64,000 nt of DNA from Candidozyma auris (lineage: Eukaryota > Ascomycota > Pichiomycetes > Serinales > Metschnikowiaceae). How positions within the stretch are numbered: the first letter of the stretch is position 1; the number at the start of each line of letters is the position of its first letter. Positions 1 to 10,323 of this stretch are shown one piece after another. The DNA lies in assembly GCF_003013715.1 (NCBI RefSeq), contig NC_072816.1, positions 868,001 to 932,000 on the forward strand, in the 5' to 3' direction. The position numbers were made by a program, and so were the translations under genes. A model generated the notes under the pieces. It saw nothing but the letters and a program-made list of their open reading frames with translations. It was not told the origin of the DNA and made no database searches.

Positions 1-1
1 G

Positions 2-1054
2 GAGAAAAACTCGATAAACCAACTCAAAAACGAAGGTAGAAGAGTGTACGCTCCTAAGGCGGCCGCGGAGGCTGAGGACATGGAAGAATTGGAGGAAGAA
101 TTAATTCATGACTACCGTGACGATGAAGCAAAGAGTTTGGTGAACAGAATGTCGGGCAAGTCCAGAGGCCGTGAGCGTTCGGCCGAAGATCGTGATGACA
201 GTGATGCCTCCGACGCAGAGGAAGAGCCACCCGCCAAAAAGTACAAAACAGAAGAGCAGAACGCATCTGATTTCGGAGGCTTCTCTGACGAAAGCGAGAA
301 AGAGGATGGTTCAGGCAGTGAAGAGGCTGAAGAGAATCCATGGTTGACCGTTGGAGACGACGAGAATGTAACATCGGCGAAGACAAAGAAGTTCTCCACC
401 GTCACGGAAGACTCGTCGAAACTTTCGAAGGCCGCCAATAAGATCGAGAAACACAAAAGCAAACAAGACAAATTCAAGGGCTCGACAAAGCCAGCCACCT
501 TGATTGACATGAAAAAGGTCATGGAAGTGAATGGCAAGGGTGACGTTCATGGCAGTGATGACGAACAAAGTGAAGAAGAAGATGAAAGAGATAATCGCAT
601 GTTCAAACAGCAAGGTCTTATAAAAGAAGCCTTTGCCGGAGACGATGTGGTGAGTGAATTCCAAGAAGAGAAAAGAAAACTCATCGAAGAAGAAGACGAC
701 AAAGAAGAAGACATGACGCTACCCGGATGGGGTTCTTGGGGCGGCAGTGACGCTCCAAAAAAACCGAAGAAGAAATACGTCAGAAAGATCGATGGTGTTG
801 TTCAGAAGGAAAAGAGACAAGACAAGGATAAGGATAATGTCATCATCAACGAACGATTGAACAAGCACAACTTGAAATATCAGTCTTCCAATGTTCCTCA
901 TCCATATGAAACCAGAGAACAATACGAAAGAGCATTGAGAATGCCAATCGGCGAAGAATGGGCATCAAGAGCCACTTTCCAGAAAGCCACTTTGCCTAGG
1001 GTCATTGTTAAACAAGGTACGGTTGTTGACCCTTTAAAGGCACCTTTTAAATAA
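2..1054 (+). CDS. UTP14: UTP14, U3 snoRNP / SSU processome protein (5' truncated)
   Basis: Utp14 is a nucleolar component of the small-subunit processome needed for 18S rRNA maturation; in yeast it activates the helicase Dhr1. The frame is open to the window edge, so only the C-terminal 350 residues are seen; the apparent start at 44 is an internal GTG. The visible part holds a long acidic, Ser/Lys-rich segment, then the family signature LPGWGSWGG, a Lys/Arg-rich stretch, and the conserved tail with HPYETREQYERALRMPIGEEW and a final PRVIVKQGTVVDPL block. The signature plus tail order is specific for Utp14. It is convergent with ALO1, with only 36 bp between the stop codons. Confidence 0.93.
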   Translation, partial: EKNSINQLKNEGRRVYAPKAAAEAEDMEELEEELIHDYRDDEAKSLVNRMSGKSRGRERSAEDRDDSDASDAEEEPPAKKYKTEEQNASDFGGFSDESEKEDGSGSEEAEENPWLTVGDDENVTSAKTKKFSTVTEDSSKLSKAANKIEKHKSKQDKFKGSTKPATLIDMKKVMEVNGKGDVHGSDDEQSEEEDERDNRMFKQQGLIKEAFAGDDVVSEFQEEKRKLIEEEDDKEEDMTLPGWGSWGGSDAPKKPKKKYVRKIDGVVQKEKRQDKDKDNVIINERLNKHNLKYQSSNVPHPYETREQYERALRMPIGEEWASRATFQKATLPRVIVKQGTVVDPLKAPFK

Positions 1055-1090
1055 TTCATTGTATATTAGCATAATAAATCGCATTCATAG

Positions 1091-2752
1091 CTATTCTATT
1101 AAGATTCCGTTTCTAACAGCCCACGCTTTTCCACTCAAGAACACCCCGTGTGGGTCCATCTCTCTTCTAATCTCATTGTATGCTTCTAAGCTGGGCCCAA
1201 ACCACTTCTTCATCACAGGGTCGAAGCCGAGCATGGAGTAGAACTTCTTTCCACCGAAGTTCAACTGAGTCTTCAAATCCTCTTCGTCATGATGATCACC
1301 AGACAAACCAATGAAGTTCTTTGCCCAGTGTGGCTTGCCGCCCGCACGGCTCATAGCGTCTTCAAAAATTTGGTACCATTTGTGGGTTGGCACGTTGAAA
1401 CCGAATGGTCTATACATTGTGGCATTGATAAAAAGAGTCAACTGATCGTTCTTTACCTTCGAAAGATCTGCCTCGTAAGGCAACCCTTCCGGGGAGTTGT
1501 CCAAAAATGGTCTTAAATTGTTTCCTGGAATTGGACCAGCGCTCACAGGGCTCCTCTTGGCTAACCATTCTTGAGGTGGGTGCAAGGAAGGTTTACCTTC
1601 AGCATCAACAAAAGGTTTATCAGAATAAGTCACGTTAGAGCATCTCACTTCAATTGGAGCATGGACATAAAAGTCACCCTTTTTAGCGGCGTCCTGGATT
1701 TTTTCGTTCAATTCAGTCAAAATATCGATACCTTCGATCAAAGGTGCTGACCACTCATTCACAAACTGTGAGAACAAGCAGTCCATGTTGAGCCCCTCAA
1801 CTGAGTTCTGGACAGCCACGTCACCCTTGCCCAACGTCTCTACATCGCCATATTGTTGTTTAAACACGAATTTCTCGACCCATGGAGTGAGCTTTGGGCA
1901 GATTTTGACAGAAACCCATAAGAGCGACTCGTAAAAGAGTCTGCCAAAGAAAGTACCATACCACGAAGGACGGGGATCGCTCAAAGGGTCTTCTGACTTA
2001 GAAGCTCTCCAGCACACACAGTTTCCGGAGTAAGGAAACCACCAGATTCTGATAAATTCCGAATCCAACCAGATCGAGTCCCACTCACGCAAAAGTGTGG
2101 TGAACTTGATGATCTCCTGCTTCGACTTGATGGTGTATCTAGGAACCGCTCTCAACGTCACCTGAGTGATGATACCGATTTTGCCCAACGACAAAAGAGC
2201 TGCTCTGAACAATTTCTCGTTCTTCACAGACGAACACTCAATGAGCTTACCCTCAGAGTTGGCCACAACCAAAGAAACCACCTGCTGAGCAACCAACCCG
2301 TGGTATTGCGACGAGCCGTGGGTTCCTGTGGAAATGAGCCCAGCAATCGACTGGTCAGATATAGAACCCAAGTTCTGGATCGCCAAACTGTGTTCCTTCA
2401 AGTACTCATTAAGCTGGTAGATCCGGATACCGGCTTCCACAGTCAAGTCCACATACTTCACCTGTTTGCCCGAATCTGAAGGTCCATAAAACTCCTCCTG
2501 CTTAAGCACCTTATCAAATTTATCCAAATTGCACAACCACTCGTTGGTCATGGTCAAGTCGGAAGGAGAATGACCGGAGCCAACCGTCATGATGGTCTTC
2601 CCAAGCCTCCTCGCCTGGTTGATCAACTCGACAATCTCTTTTTCATTTGTAGGCTGGAAAATAGCCTGCGGCTTACAGTAAAACGTTCCTGCCCACGTCC
2701 TGTGGAACACCTTCCTAGTAACGAAGGGCTGAAGCGACGGTGGTAAAGACAT
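1091..2752 (-). CDS. ALO1: D-arabinono-1,4-lactone oxidase
   Basis: This flavoenzyme oxidises D-arabinono-1,4-lactone to D-erythroascorbate in the mitochondrial membrane, the last step of the yeast ascorbate-like antioxidant pathway. The N-terminal FAD_binding_4 (PCMH) domain shows VGSGHSPSD with His61, the expected site of covalent FAD attachment, and a STGTHGSS loop near residues 141-148. The C-terminal ALO domain carries the HWAK motif at 475-478 that is typical of aldonolactone oxidases. Length (553 aa) is normal for fungal Alo1. The start is the only upstream ATG, at 2752. ERG13 lies on the opposite strand across a 1.7-kb gap. Confidence 0.93.
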   Translation of the reverse strand: MSLPPSLQPFVTRKVFHRTWAGTFYCKPQAIFQPTNEKEIVELINQARRLGKTIMTVGSGHSPSDLTMTNEWLCNLDKFDKVLKQEEFYGPSDSGKQVKYVDLTVEAGIRIYQLNEYLKEHSLAIQNLGSISDQSIAGLISTGTHGSSQYHGLVAQQVVSLVVANSEGKLIECSSVKNEKLFRAALLSLGKIGIITQVTLRAVPRYTIKSKQEIIKFTTLLREWDSIWLDSEFIRIWWFPYSGNCVCWRASKSEDPLSDPRPSWYGTFFGRLFYESLLWVSVKICPKLTPWVEKFVFKQQYGDVETLGKGDVAVQNSVEGLNMDCLFSQFVNEWSAPLIEGIDILTELNEKIQDAAKKGDFYVHAPIEVRCSNVTYSDKPFVDAEGKPSLHPPQEWLAKRSPVSAGPIPGNNLRPFLDNSPEGLPYEADLSKVKNDQLTLFINATMYRPFGFNVPTHKWYQIFEDAMSRAGGKPHWAKNFIGLSGDHHDEEDLKTQLNFGGKKFYSMLGFDPVMKKWFGPSLEAYNEIRREMDPHGVFLSGKAWAVRNGILIE

Positions 2753-4171
2753 GATGTTTAACTTGTGAATAAGTAATCAGATGGAACTTGGCGCATAGCG
2801 ACCGTTAGACCGGCATCTAACCTTGCCTAAGCGAAAATGGTCACAAAGAAACCTATAAGAACTGAGGTGAAACCAAGTATTTGAAAAATTCGAAAGCTGG
2901 CCTAATTTTTTTTTGTAGGGAATCAAAAGTTGTGTTCTTTTTTCTTTTTGGTTTAGATGGTGGTCCTTGTGTATTGCGTGCCAAGAGTCAAGGAGGCTTT
3001 TCGCATCCGACTCGGTCTACTTGAGCAGTTAATTCGTGGTTATTACACAAAGAAAAGTTGCTTGCTGAGGTGTTGTTGAGTTACTGATTTTGAGTGACAT
3101 GATTCATAGTTGGGAAATGAAGGTTGATTGAGGAATGAAGGTTGGAGATTAAGGTGTGAAGATTGAAGACTGAAAAATTATGACCGGTTAATAAGGTATA
3201 TGCGCACAAGCAGCCTTGGGTTTCTTCAAATCAAAGAGCGTATAAGAGTTGCAACTGTGTGGCCATTGGAGATGAATTAGGGTTGCAGTGCTTGACAAGT
3301 TATATTAGAGCAGCCTAGTAAGCTCTAAGATTCAGAGATCTTTTTCAGTAGAGGTATTGGGAAGTTAACCTGATGGTGTGTACGTGGACCCCTCATCTGC
3401 ATAATATGTGGGCTACTGGGAACGCTTTACTATAGACTGAACCTTTTGAGTTTGACTCAGGCTGCCAAAAATTTGTGTTATGTTGTCAAGATCAGAGACA
3501 ATTCACCAGCATTGCTAGGTTAGGAATGCAAAGCTCTGTATTCAATGTTTCTACTACCTGCACTGACTTCCCTGGATCTAGAGGGCACAAATGAGGGGGA
3601 TTACTTATCACAAGCTCTAAATGTGAAGATGAATGTCGAGGAGCATAATCAATGCGATGGTAATCATGACGAAGAGGATCCTGGAGAAGTGTCATTGACA
3701 AAAAAGATTGAGGTAGTCAAACTGGCACTGGAAGTGGACAAAAATTGGTATTGGTGCCACATTCTTTAAAATTGTGTACACTGTGGAGTTCGCACAACCA
3801 CTTTGAAAAAATCTCCCCTCTGGATATCTGGTTAACAGCTTTTAAGCTGGTACATGCATCAGATTCAAGAATTTCTTGAAATTCAGCATTCTTGGACTTA
3901 TTTTACCATGAACGCCAACACCAATAGACATGAGAATATTCTTTTGCTTCACCAGTCGCCCTATTCGTCTTTATCTCGGTATTATTTCTCTACCAGATCA
4001 CCAAACATTGATGCTTAACTTCAATAGCCTTTGAAAGCAGTCAGAATCCTCCACATAGCTTCAAAGATGTCCACATACCTTTGGGTGCAAGAGTTCACCC
4101 TCAATTTCATGAGTTCACTCCAAACACCATCACCTCAGTTTCATTTCCTGTTTCGAGAGGTGGATATTTTT

Positions 4172-4181
4172 TTCGCAGCCA
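4172..4181 (+). promoter_or_regulatory. TTCGCAGCCA motif, ERG13 upstream
   Basis: Exact match to the recurrent element, inside TTTTTTTCGCAGCCATAG, 290 bp before the ERG13 ATG. Confidence 0.45.
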
Positions 4182-4298
4182 TAGAACGCTCGCGTAATGC
4201 GTTTCACTTACTCGATGTATTGAAAAAGCTTCCCTTAAAGAGGATAGAAAGAACGAAAGAAATCAAAACAAAAAAAAAAAAAAAAAAAGTCATTTTTT

Positions 4299-4308
4299 TT
4301 TGCAACCA
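4299..4308 (+). promoter_or_regulatory. TTTGCAACCA motif, ERG13 upstream
   Basis: The A-variant of the element, directly after a T run and followed by TAAAT, 163 bp before the ERG13 ATG. It is the second copy in this promoter. Confidence 0.4.
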
Positions 4309-4413
4309 TAAATCAAAGCCCTAATAAATGGCTAATATCAGTTGAAATCCGCCTGCTGTGGCTACTAGCCATTGACGCCTTGCCTGCACAACACGTCGTA
4401 TTTCGCCCATTCT

Positions 4414-4420
4414 TCGTTTA
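4414..4420 (+). promoter_or_regulatory. Possible Upc2-type sterol response element
   Basis: The heptamer TCGTTTA lies about 50 bp before the ERG13 ATG, and a one-mismatch copy TCGTATT sits at 4396-4402. Upc2/Ecm22 family regulators bind TCGTATA/TCGTTTA-type elements in sterol genes. The sites are very close to the start codon and could lie in the 5' UTR, so this is suggestive only. Confidence 0.3.
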
Positions 4421-4471
4421 GGTTGCAATTCTTTTCCACCTTCTCTTTCACCACCTACACTCTTTTGTGAA

Positions 4472-5812
4472 ATGCCCCAGAACATCGGTATCAAGGCCAT
4501 CGAGGTCTACATCCCCCAGAACTATGTCAATCAGGCCGAACTAGAAAAATTTGATAACATTCCTCAGGGAAAATACACTATTGGCTTGGGCCAGACCAAC
4601 ATGGCATTTGTCTCTGATAGAGAGGATATCTACTCGCTTTGCTTGACGGTGACCTCTCGTTTGTTGAAAAACTACAACGTCGACCCAAAGAACATTGGTC
4701 GTTTGGAAGTCGGCACTGAGACGTTGTTGGACAAGTCCAAGTCTGTGAAATCGGTGTTGATGCAGCTCTTCGGTGACAACGACGACATTGAAGGCGTCGA
4801 CACGATCAACGCTTGTTACGGTGGTACTTCTGCTGTGATCAACGCAGTCAACTGGATTGAGTCGTCCTCTTGGGACGGCAGAGACGCCATTGTCGTTGCT
4901 GGTGACATTGCCATTTACTCTCAGGGCGCTGCCAGACCAACTGGTGGTGTGGGCTCTGTGGCGCTTCTCATTGGTCCAGACGCCCCCTTGGTGTTTGACG
5001 CCACCAGAGGCTCTCACATGGAACACGCCTGGGACTTCTACAAGCCCGACTTCACGTCTGAGTACCCTGTTGTTGACGGCCATTTCTCCTTGACGTGCTA
5101 CACCAAGTCATTGGACCACGCCTACAGAAACTACTCCAAGAAGGTCACCAAAGACGCCAACAAGACCGTGGGATTGTTGGACTACTTTGACTACTCGGCA
5201 TTCCACGTGCCCACTTGCAAGTTGGTCACCAAGTGTTTTGCCCGTATGTTGTATAACGACTTCAAGTCAAACCCTGACGCGTTTAAAGACAAGCTCTCGC
5301 CAGAGGTGTTTGAGGAAGTCTCCAACATCTCATACGAACAATCCTTGACCGACAGAAACTTGGAGAAGGTGTTTTTGGGCCTTGCCAAGGAGGAGTCCAA
5401 CAAGAGAGTCACTCCTGCTTTGAAGGTGGCCACCAACACCGGTAACATGTACACTGCCTCGTGCTGGTCCTCGTTGGCTTCGATCTTGTATTTTGTTGGC
5501 AACGACGCGTTGCAGGGCAAGAAGATCTCTGTGTACTCGTACGGTTCTGGTCTCGCCTCCACTCTTTTGTCCCTCAATGTTGTGGGCGACATCTCCTCAA
5601 TTACCAAGGTTTTGGACTTGGAGCACAAGTTGAATGGCGGCAGAACCCAAAAGACTCCTCAGCAGTATGTTGACGCCATTGAGTTGAGAGAAAAGATTCA
5701 CTTGCAGAAGAATTACAAGCCTACTGGTTCCCTCGACGACATTGCATCTGGCGTGTACTACTTGAAGGAGATTACCGACAAATTCCAGAGAATTTACGAG
5801 GTGAAGCAGTGA
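4472..5812 (+). CDS. ERG13: Hydroxymethylglutaryl-CoA synthase
   Basis: It condenses acetyl-CoA and acetoacetyl-CoA to HMG-CoA, the committed entry to the mevalonate/ergosterol pathway, in the cytosol. The thiolase-fold motifs are intact: catalytic Glu83 in [10 protein letters not shown], nucleophile Cys115 in NACYGGTS, and His245 in the [10 protein letters not shown] block. At 446 aa it is slightly shorter than S. cerevisiae Erg13 but complete. The ATG at 4472 gives the expected N-terminus beginning with [10 protein letters not shown]. Leucines are coded almost only by TTG/CTC, a strongly biased, highly expressed pattern, and I saw no in-frame CTG. Confidence 0.97.
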   Translation: MPQNIGIKAIEVYIPQNYVNQAELEKFDNIPQGKYTIGLGQTNMAFVSDREDIYSLCLTVTSRLLKNYNVDPKNIGRLEVGTETLLDKSKSVKSVLMQLFGDNDDIEGVDTINACYGGTSAVINAVNWIESSSWDGRDAIVVAGDIAIYSQGAARPTGGVGSVALLIGPDAPLVFDATRGSHMEHAWDFYKPDFTSEYPVVDGHFSLTCYTKSLDHAYRNYSKKVTKDANKTVGLLDYFDYSAFHVPTCKLVTKCFARMLYNDFKSNPDAFKDKLSPEVFEEVSNISYEQSLTDRNLEKVFLGLAKEESNKRVTPALKVATNTGNMYTASCWSSLASILYFVGNDALQGKKISVYSYGSGLASTLLSLNVVGDISSITKVLDLEHKLNGGRTQKTPQQYVDAIELREKIHLQKNYKPTGSLDDIASGVYYLKEITDKFQRIYEVKQ

Positions 5813-5893
5813 GCAATTGATACCTACACTTTTGTATTTACACGTCTGTCCATAGTATATATCACATATTCAGATAACTCTAGCTTATTCACG

Positions 5894-5903
5894 TTTGCAG
5901 CCA
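5894..5903 (+). promoter_or_regulatory. TTTGCAGCCA motif, TUB1 upstream
   Basis: Exact core match, 191 bp before the TUB1 ATG, in the short ERG13-TUB1 spacer. Confidence 0.4.
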
Positions 5904-6094
5904 AATCCCTCTGGTCCTGTATGCAAAGCCCGTCTAACTATTTTGATCCTGTCCAAATCGAGAAAAACTAGATAACACAGAAGACCTGTAACGCTCCTCA
6001 TACAAATAGTGAGTGAAGGTAGTGCGCACACCAATACGTAAACAAAATCCTCAATCACCTCAAAAAACTATTGCCCCTAACTCTACAACCAACC

Positions 6095-7497
6095 ATGAGA
6101 GAAGTTATTAGTATTAACGGTATGTACGCGTGATCTGTATTAGAGCTGTCTAGATTGTGTATACTAACTCATTAGTCGGCCAGGCCGGTTGTCAGATCGG
6201 TAACGCCTGTTGGGAATTATACTCCCAGGAACACGGGATCAGATCAGATGGATACCTTCAAGAAGGATTGGACAGACCTAAAGGTGGCGAAGAGGGATTC
6301 GCGACTTTTTTCTCCGAAACAGGCTCGGGCAAGTACGTGCCTAGAGCATTGTACGTGGATTTGGAGCCAAACGTGATAGACGAGGTTCGTACGGGCGCCT
6401 ACAAGGATTTGTTTCACCCAGAGCAGTTGATTGCCGGTAAAGAAGATGCGGCGAACAACTACGCTCGTGGCCACTACACAGTGGGCAGAGAGATCTTGGA
6501 CGACGTGTTGGACCGCATCAGAAGAATGTCGGACCAGTGTGAGGGTTTGCAAGGTTTCCTCTTCACTCACTCGTTGGGTGGTGGTACCGGTTCTGGTTTG
6601 GGCTCCTTGCTTTTGGAGCAATTGTCCATTGACTACGGCAAAAAGTCCAAGTTGGAATTCGCCGTTTACCCAGCTCCTCAGGTGTCGACTTCCGTTGTCG
6701 AACCTTACAATACCGTGTTGACCACCCATACCACGTTGGAACACGCTGACTGTACCTTCATGGTGGACAATGAGGCCATCTACGACATGTGCCGCAAGAA
6801 CTTAGGCATTTCGAGACCAAACTTCAACTCGTTGAACTCATTGATTGCCCAAGTTGTCTCGTCAGTGACAGCATCCTTGAGATTCGATGGCTCTTTGAAC
6901 GTCGACTTGAACGAGTTCCAGACGAACTTGGTGCCATATCCAAGAATCCATTTCCCCTTGGTGTCGTATGCGCCTGTTTTCTCCAAGACTAGAGCCAACC
7001 ACGAGTCCAACTCTGTTTCCGAAATCACTGCCTCCTGTTTTGAACCAGGCAACCAGTTGGTCAAGTGCGACCCTCGTGTGGGTAAGTACATGGCTACTTG
7101 CTTGTTGTACAGGGGTGATGTTGTGACCAGAGACGTGCAGAACTCGGTTGCTCAAATCAAGGCTAAGAAGACAGTCCAGTTGGTCGACTGGTGTCCTACC
7201 GGTTTCAAGATTGGTATCTGTTACCAACCACCTACTGCCATTGAAGGATCTGAATTGGCCTCCGCCAAGAGAGCCGTGTGTATGTTGTCTAACACCACTG
7301 CCATTGCCGAGGCATGGAAGAGAATCGACAAGAAGTTCGACTTGATGTACTCCAAGAGAGCGTTTGTGCACTGGTATGTTGGTGAAGGTATGGAAGAAGG
7401 CGAATTCACAGAGGCCAGAGAGGACTTGGCTGCTTTGGAAAGAGATTACGAAGAGGTGGGCACCGACTCTTTCCCAGAGGAAGAAGAGGAGTATTAA
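6095..7497 (+). CDS. TUB1: Alpha-tubulin (spliced, 448 aa)
   Basis: Alpha subunit of the tubulin heterodimer. The gene is split: exon 1 is 6095-6119 (MREVISIN plus the first base of the Val codon) and exon 2 is 6176-7497, joined in frame to give [19 protein letters not shown]. The GTP-binding GGGTGSGLG loop is intact, as is the catalytic-loop glutamate in the [18 protein letters not shown] block, which drives hydrolysis of the beta-tubulin GTP. The acidic tail ends in EEEEEY, so the terminal tyrosine recognised by CAP-Gly proteins is kept. The residue-40 loop has the usual fungal form without an obvious acetylatable Lys40. An internal GTG at 6157 gives a longer open frame inside the intron and is not the start. 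Confidence 0.97.
6120..6175 (+). other. TUB1 spliceosomal intron (56 nt)
   Basis: The intron begins GTATGT, contains a perfect TACTAAC branch site at 6162-6168 and ends TTAG at 6175. The branch site is only 7 nt from the acceptor AG, which is very short. The insertion point after codon 8 (phase 1) gives an uninterrupted tubulin N-terminus. Confidence 0.95.
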
Positions 7498-7764
7498 TGA
7501 TTACTTTCTATGATCTACGGTGGATCTTATATACCCACATGTTGCAACGGGCATTGTGTTGGCGATGCCTCAGGATATCTAATTTAGCAATATTTTATTT
7601 CTGCTAGGGCCCCCTTTATATACCATTTGATGATAAGTGTATTAGAATTGTAGGTCTACAGTGTGTTAAACGAAACTGTTTTAAAGGGTATAAACGAACG
7701 AATAGCCTAGAGGGCGAGTCCAAAGAAAGTAAAACAAAAAAATTAAATAATAATTGAGTAGGCC

Positions 7765-10272
7765 TCAAACGAAAAGATAGAAAATCGTCAACAAAACAAC
7801 AGAAAAGCTTGCAGTGGAGCCGGCAGCCAAACCTTCATAAGTCGATACTACGTAGCTAGCGGGCAGTGAGCTGGATGCCACTTGCACAGCTGAGGTAGTA
7901 AACAATGATGGAGAAGCAGTGAGATGATCATTCCCTGGAGATTGGACCAATGAAGAAGCAGAGGGGTACTCAACATTTGAAGGAGTTGGGTTGTTGACTC
8001 CCTCTGCAACAGTTGTACTTGACTCTTTTCCACCATGGACGACATAAGTACTGTCATTGTTACCACCTTCAGGCTGATTAGGGTTCAAAGTCTTGTGATG
8101 TTCGGCCCCAGATTCAGTAGAAGCAGCAGGCTGCTGTGGAGCCCCTGGGTTCGAAGAGTGGAGATTTTCGTTGGATCTAATCGACTGTGGCACATTCACA
8201 ATTGTAGTGGAAGAAGTGACAGCCGTAAGGGTCCTGTCAGAACCACCGTTGGTGCTTTCATCATGGGAAGCAACTATAGTAGAGCTCAGTGTAACAGGCA
8301 CCTTTAAGGTTTGACCGGTCAGCTCAGGAACGTGAGGAGTGGTGTGGCCAGCTCCTGATTCCTCTACAGTAGTGGTGGTCGTGGTAGGGACCTGGACAAT
8401 CACAGTGGTCTCGTCAGAAACACACACAGTGGTGTAAGCGGTGGTTGTGCCAGTCCAAGTGGACGTGATTGTCGTGCAAGGAACGCTTTCGCTTGGAACC
8501 TCTACAACAACTGTGACAGTGTCTTTAGAAGGCGCCGTGTGTGTCTCGGTTGAAGTAATGGAGTTGGTCCATGTTGAAGTGACGGTGGTGTAGAAAGTTG
8601 AAGGAGACTCAGTCAAATCACTTGAGATGCTGGATGAAAGGTCAGAAGAGGCCCTAGTAAAGATTCCAGTAGACACTCCAGTTGACACTCCAGTAGACAC
8701 TCCAGTAGACACTCCCGTAGACACTCCCGTAGAGACTCCCGTAGAGACTCTAGAGGAGACGCTAGGATAGTTGGTGGGTACTTCGGGGATAGACTTTGAA
8801 TTAGAAGACGAGTGGCCGGTTGATTCTGAGAAGCCTGTTGAAGAGGAAACGAAGGTCGTAGTATCCGAAACTGTAGTGGACGAAATAATTGACTCGGTGG
8901 TCGAACCTATCACCAAAGTGGTGGGCAACGATTGAGTCTTTGAGGTGGAAGTTCCAACACTAAAAGAGCTGTTGTAGCCAGTGTAAGATGAGAAATGCTC
9001 AGACCAAGAAGAAGAATATTCTGACGTCGAGGAATATTCAGACCAAGATGAGTGCTCAGACTCAATGACAGAATCAGTGCTCTGAGAGTATGAAGACTCC
9101 TCCCACAGGGTGGTCTCAGAAAAGGACGTCTCCCAGGACAGAGTAATGTCATACGAGGAAGTCTCAGACGGAGTGATACCAGGAACAGTGACGACGATGG
9201 TGTTGGTCGAGGGACCAGTGATAGTAGTCAAACCAGTAGTAGAAGCACTGGAGTCTGTGACTGTGGTAACAACAATGCTGTTGAACTCTCCATCACCTCC
9301 AGTCTCTCCATCCTTGTACATGTACCAGTTAGTCCACAAGCTGTCACACAATTCTATACCACCGCAAGAGAATCCGTAAGAGTATTGGTTTCTCGAATTA
9401 AAATCATAATGAGGAATAGCACTGTCCACATTAATGTATGGACGGAAGCCCGATGGGATGTTATCAAAAGAGACTCTAATTCTCGTAGCACAGCACTCGT
9501 CGACGTGGACAGAACAGGATTCTGCAGACTCTGGGAAGTAGAAGTCGTTGATTTGCTTGGTGATGGTTCCAACGACCGACAGACAGTCAAGCTCAACACC
9601 ATAGTCAGGGTTCTGGATTTCAATGTAACCAGACATACCGTCGCAGTCACAAGATGGACCCAAGACAAGGTGCTGGTTGGTGTTACGCATAACGGCCTTT
9701 CTCAACCAGTAGACCCCGTGTTCGACGCTTCCACTAAACAAGTAAGGGTTACCTTCGTCGAAGTAGACCTCAGAGTGAAGTTCCTTACTTCCATCAGTCC
9801 ACTTGACCACATTCGAACCGGCATGCCACACAGTAGAGGCTTCTAAGGTGGCTTTATCACTCGACAGACCAGCATTAAAGGTAAAAGGAAACTCCACGGT
9901 ACCCTTGGCGGAATTGACTTTCTCACAAGCCGAAGTAGCAGTACATTTGAGCTCAGAGTAGGCCACCACGTTATCACCCGAGAATAAGTCACAGTTTGCA
10001 AAAGTGACTGAGTCTGCAACAAGATCCACTGCTCTGGTGCCTGAAGTGAACTTGTACACATAAGGCATGTGGAGAACAAAAGTATCACCTGCTTTCACAC
10101 CATTCTTCTCATCAAACGACCATTCAACAGTAGCAGACCAGCTGGGAGTTTCCGGCAAGGAGTCCTCTGGTGGAGTAATAGAGAGAATCTTATCAAAGAT
10201 ACCTTCCTTGACACTGGCATTAACCAGAGCTGAGCAAGCGGCAAGGCCCAACAAGAACGAAGCAAGAACCAT
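7765..10272 (-). CDS. Als-family GPI-anchored adhesin (compact)
   Basis: Cell-surface agglutinin-like sequence protein expected to mediate cell-cell and cell-host adhesion. Order of parts: secretion signal (about 1-19); an Als N-terminal adhesion domain to about residue 330, with the SWSATVEWSFDEK and GDTFVLHMPYVYKFTS blocks and many Cys, including the Lys in VYKFTS equivalent to the cavity lysine of Als3; a T-like region with an aliphatic beta-rich IVVTTVTD segment; a Ser/Thr-rich stalk with Trp-Ser-Glu repeats; a tandem STGV array; two degenerate Thr/Val modules (TSTWT...VVVEVP); and a hydrophobic GPI-signal tail. At 835 aa it is short for an Als protein, lacking a long 36-residue repeat tract. 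The family is clear; assignment to a numbered ALS gene is not. Confidence 0.88.
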   Translation of the reverse strand: MVLASFLLGLAACSALVNASVKEGIFDKILSITPPEDSLPETPSWSATVEWSFDEKNGVKAGDTFVLHMPYVYKFTSGTRAVDLVADSVTFANCDLFSGDNVVAYSELKCTATSACEKVNSAKGTVEFPFTFNAGLSSDKATLEASTVWHAGSNVVKWTDGSKELHSEVYFDEGNPYLFSGSVEHGVYWLRKAVMRNTNQHLVLGPSCDCDGMSGYIEIQNPDYGVELDCLSVVGTITKQINDFYFPESAESCSVHVDECCATRIRVSFDNIPSGFRPYINVDSAIPHYDFNSRNQYSYGFSCGGIELCDSLWTNWYMYKDGETGGDGEFNSIVVTTVTDSSASTTGLTTITGPSTNTIVVTVPGITPSETSSYDITLSWETSFSETTLWEESSYSQSTDSVIESEHSSWSEYSSTSEYSSSWSEHFSSYTGYNSSFSVGTSTSKTQSLPTTLVIGSTTESIISSTTVSDTTTFVSSSTGFSESTGHSSSNSKSIPEVPTNYPSVSSRVSTGVSTGVSTGVSTGVSTGVSTGVSTGIFTRASSDLSSSISSDLTESPSTFYTTVTSTWTNSITSTETHTAPSKDTVTVVVEVPSESVPCTTITSTWTGTTTAYTTVCVSDETTVIVQVPTTTTTTVEESGAGHTTPHVPELTGQTLKVPVTLSSTIVASHDESTNGGSDRTLTAVTSSTTIVNVPQSIRSNENLHSSNPGAPQQPAASTESGAEHHKTLNPNQPEGGNNDSTYVVHGGKESSTTVAEGVNNPTPSNVEYPSASSLVQSPGNDHLTASPSLFTTSAVQVASSSLPASYVVSTYEGLAAGSTASFSVVLLTIFYLFV
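8663..8752 (-). repeat. 12-nt tandem repeat coding STGV units in the adhesin stalk
   Basis: About seven consecutive 12-base units, consensus on the plus strand ACTCCAGTAGAC with C/G and A/T variants, encode STGV x6 then STGI. Neighbouring units share the same silent differences in blocks, as expected from recent unequal exchange or slippage. Confidence 0.85.
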
Positions 10273-10315
10273 TAATAAATGGAAAGTAGAGAAACATTAG
10301 ACGAAACAGACCAAG

Positions 10316-10323
10316 TATTTATA
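10316..10323 (-). promoter_or_regulatory. TATA box of the adhesin gene
   Basis: TATAAATA on the minus strand, 44-51 bp before the adhesin ATG. A perfect TATA element fits a regulated surface gene. Confidence 0.45.

Larger units (their letters stand above)
2753..4471. other. 1.7-kb divergent intergenic region ALO1-ERG13
   Basis: No convincing gene. It holds a purine-rich stretch around 3115-3175 with imperfect repeats of GAAGGTTGA, a 20-base poly-A run near 4269-4288 followed by a T run, two copies of the TTYGCARCCA motif (4172, 4299) and two SRE-like heptamers just upstream of ERG13. A 74-codon ATG ORF at 3545-3769 has four CTG codons and no recognisable homology, so it is not called. Confidence 0.6.

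Noticed and set aside
3545..3769. 74-codon ATG frame in the ALO1-ERG13 gap
   Set aside because: Acidic and somewhat coding-like, but four CTG codons (otherwise avoided) and no homology.
4031..4324. 97-codon frame upstream of ERG13
   Set aside because: It runs through the poly-A tract (poly-Lys) and lacks coding features.
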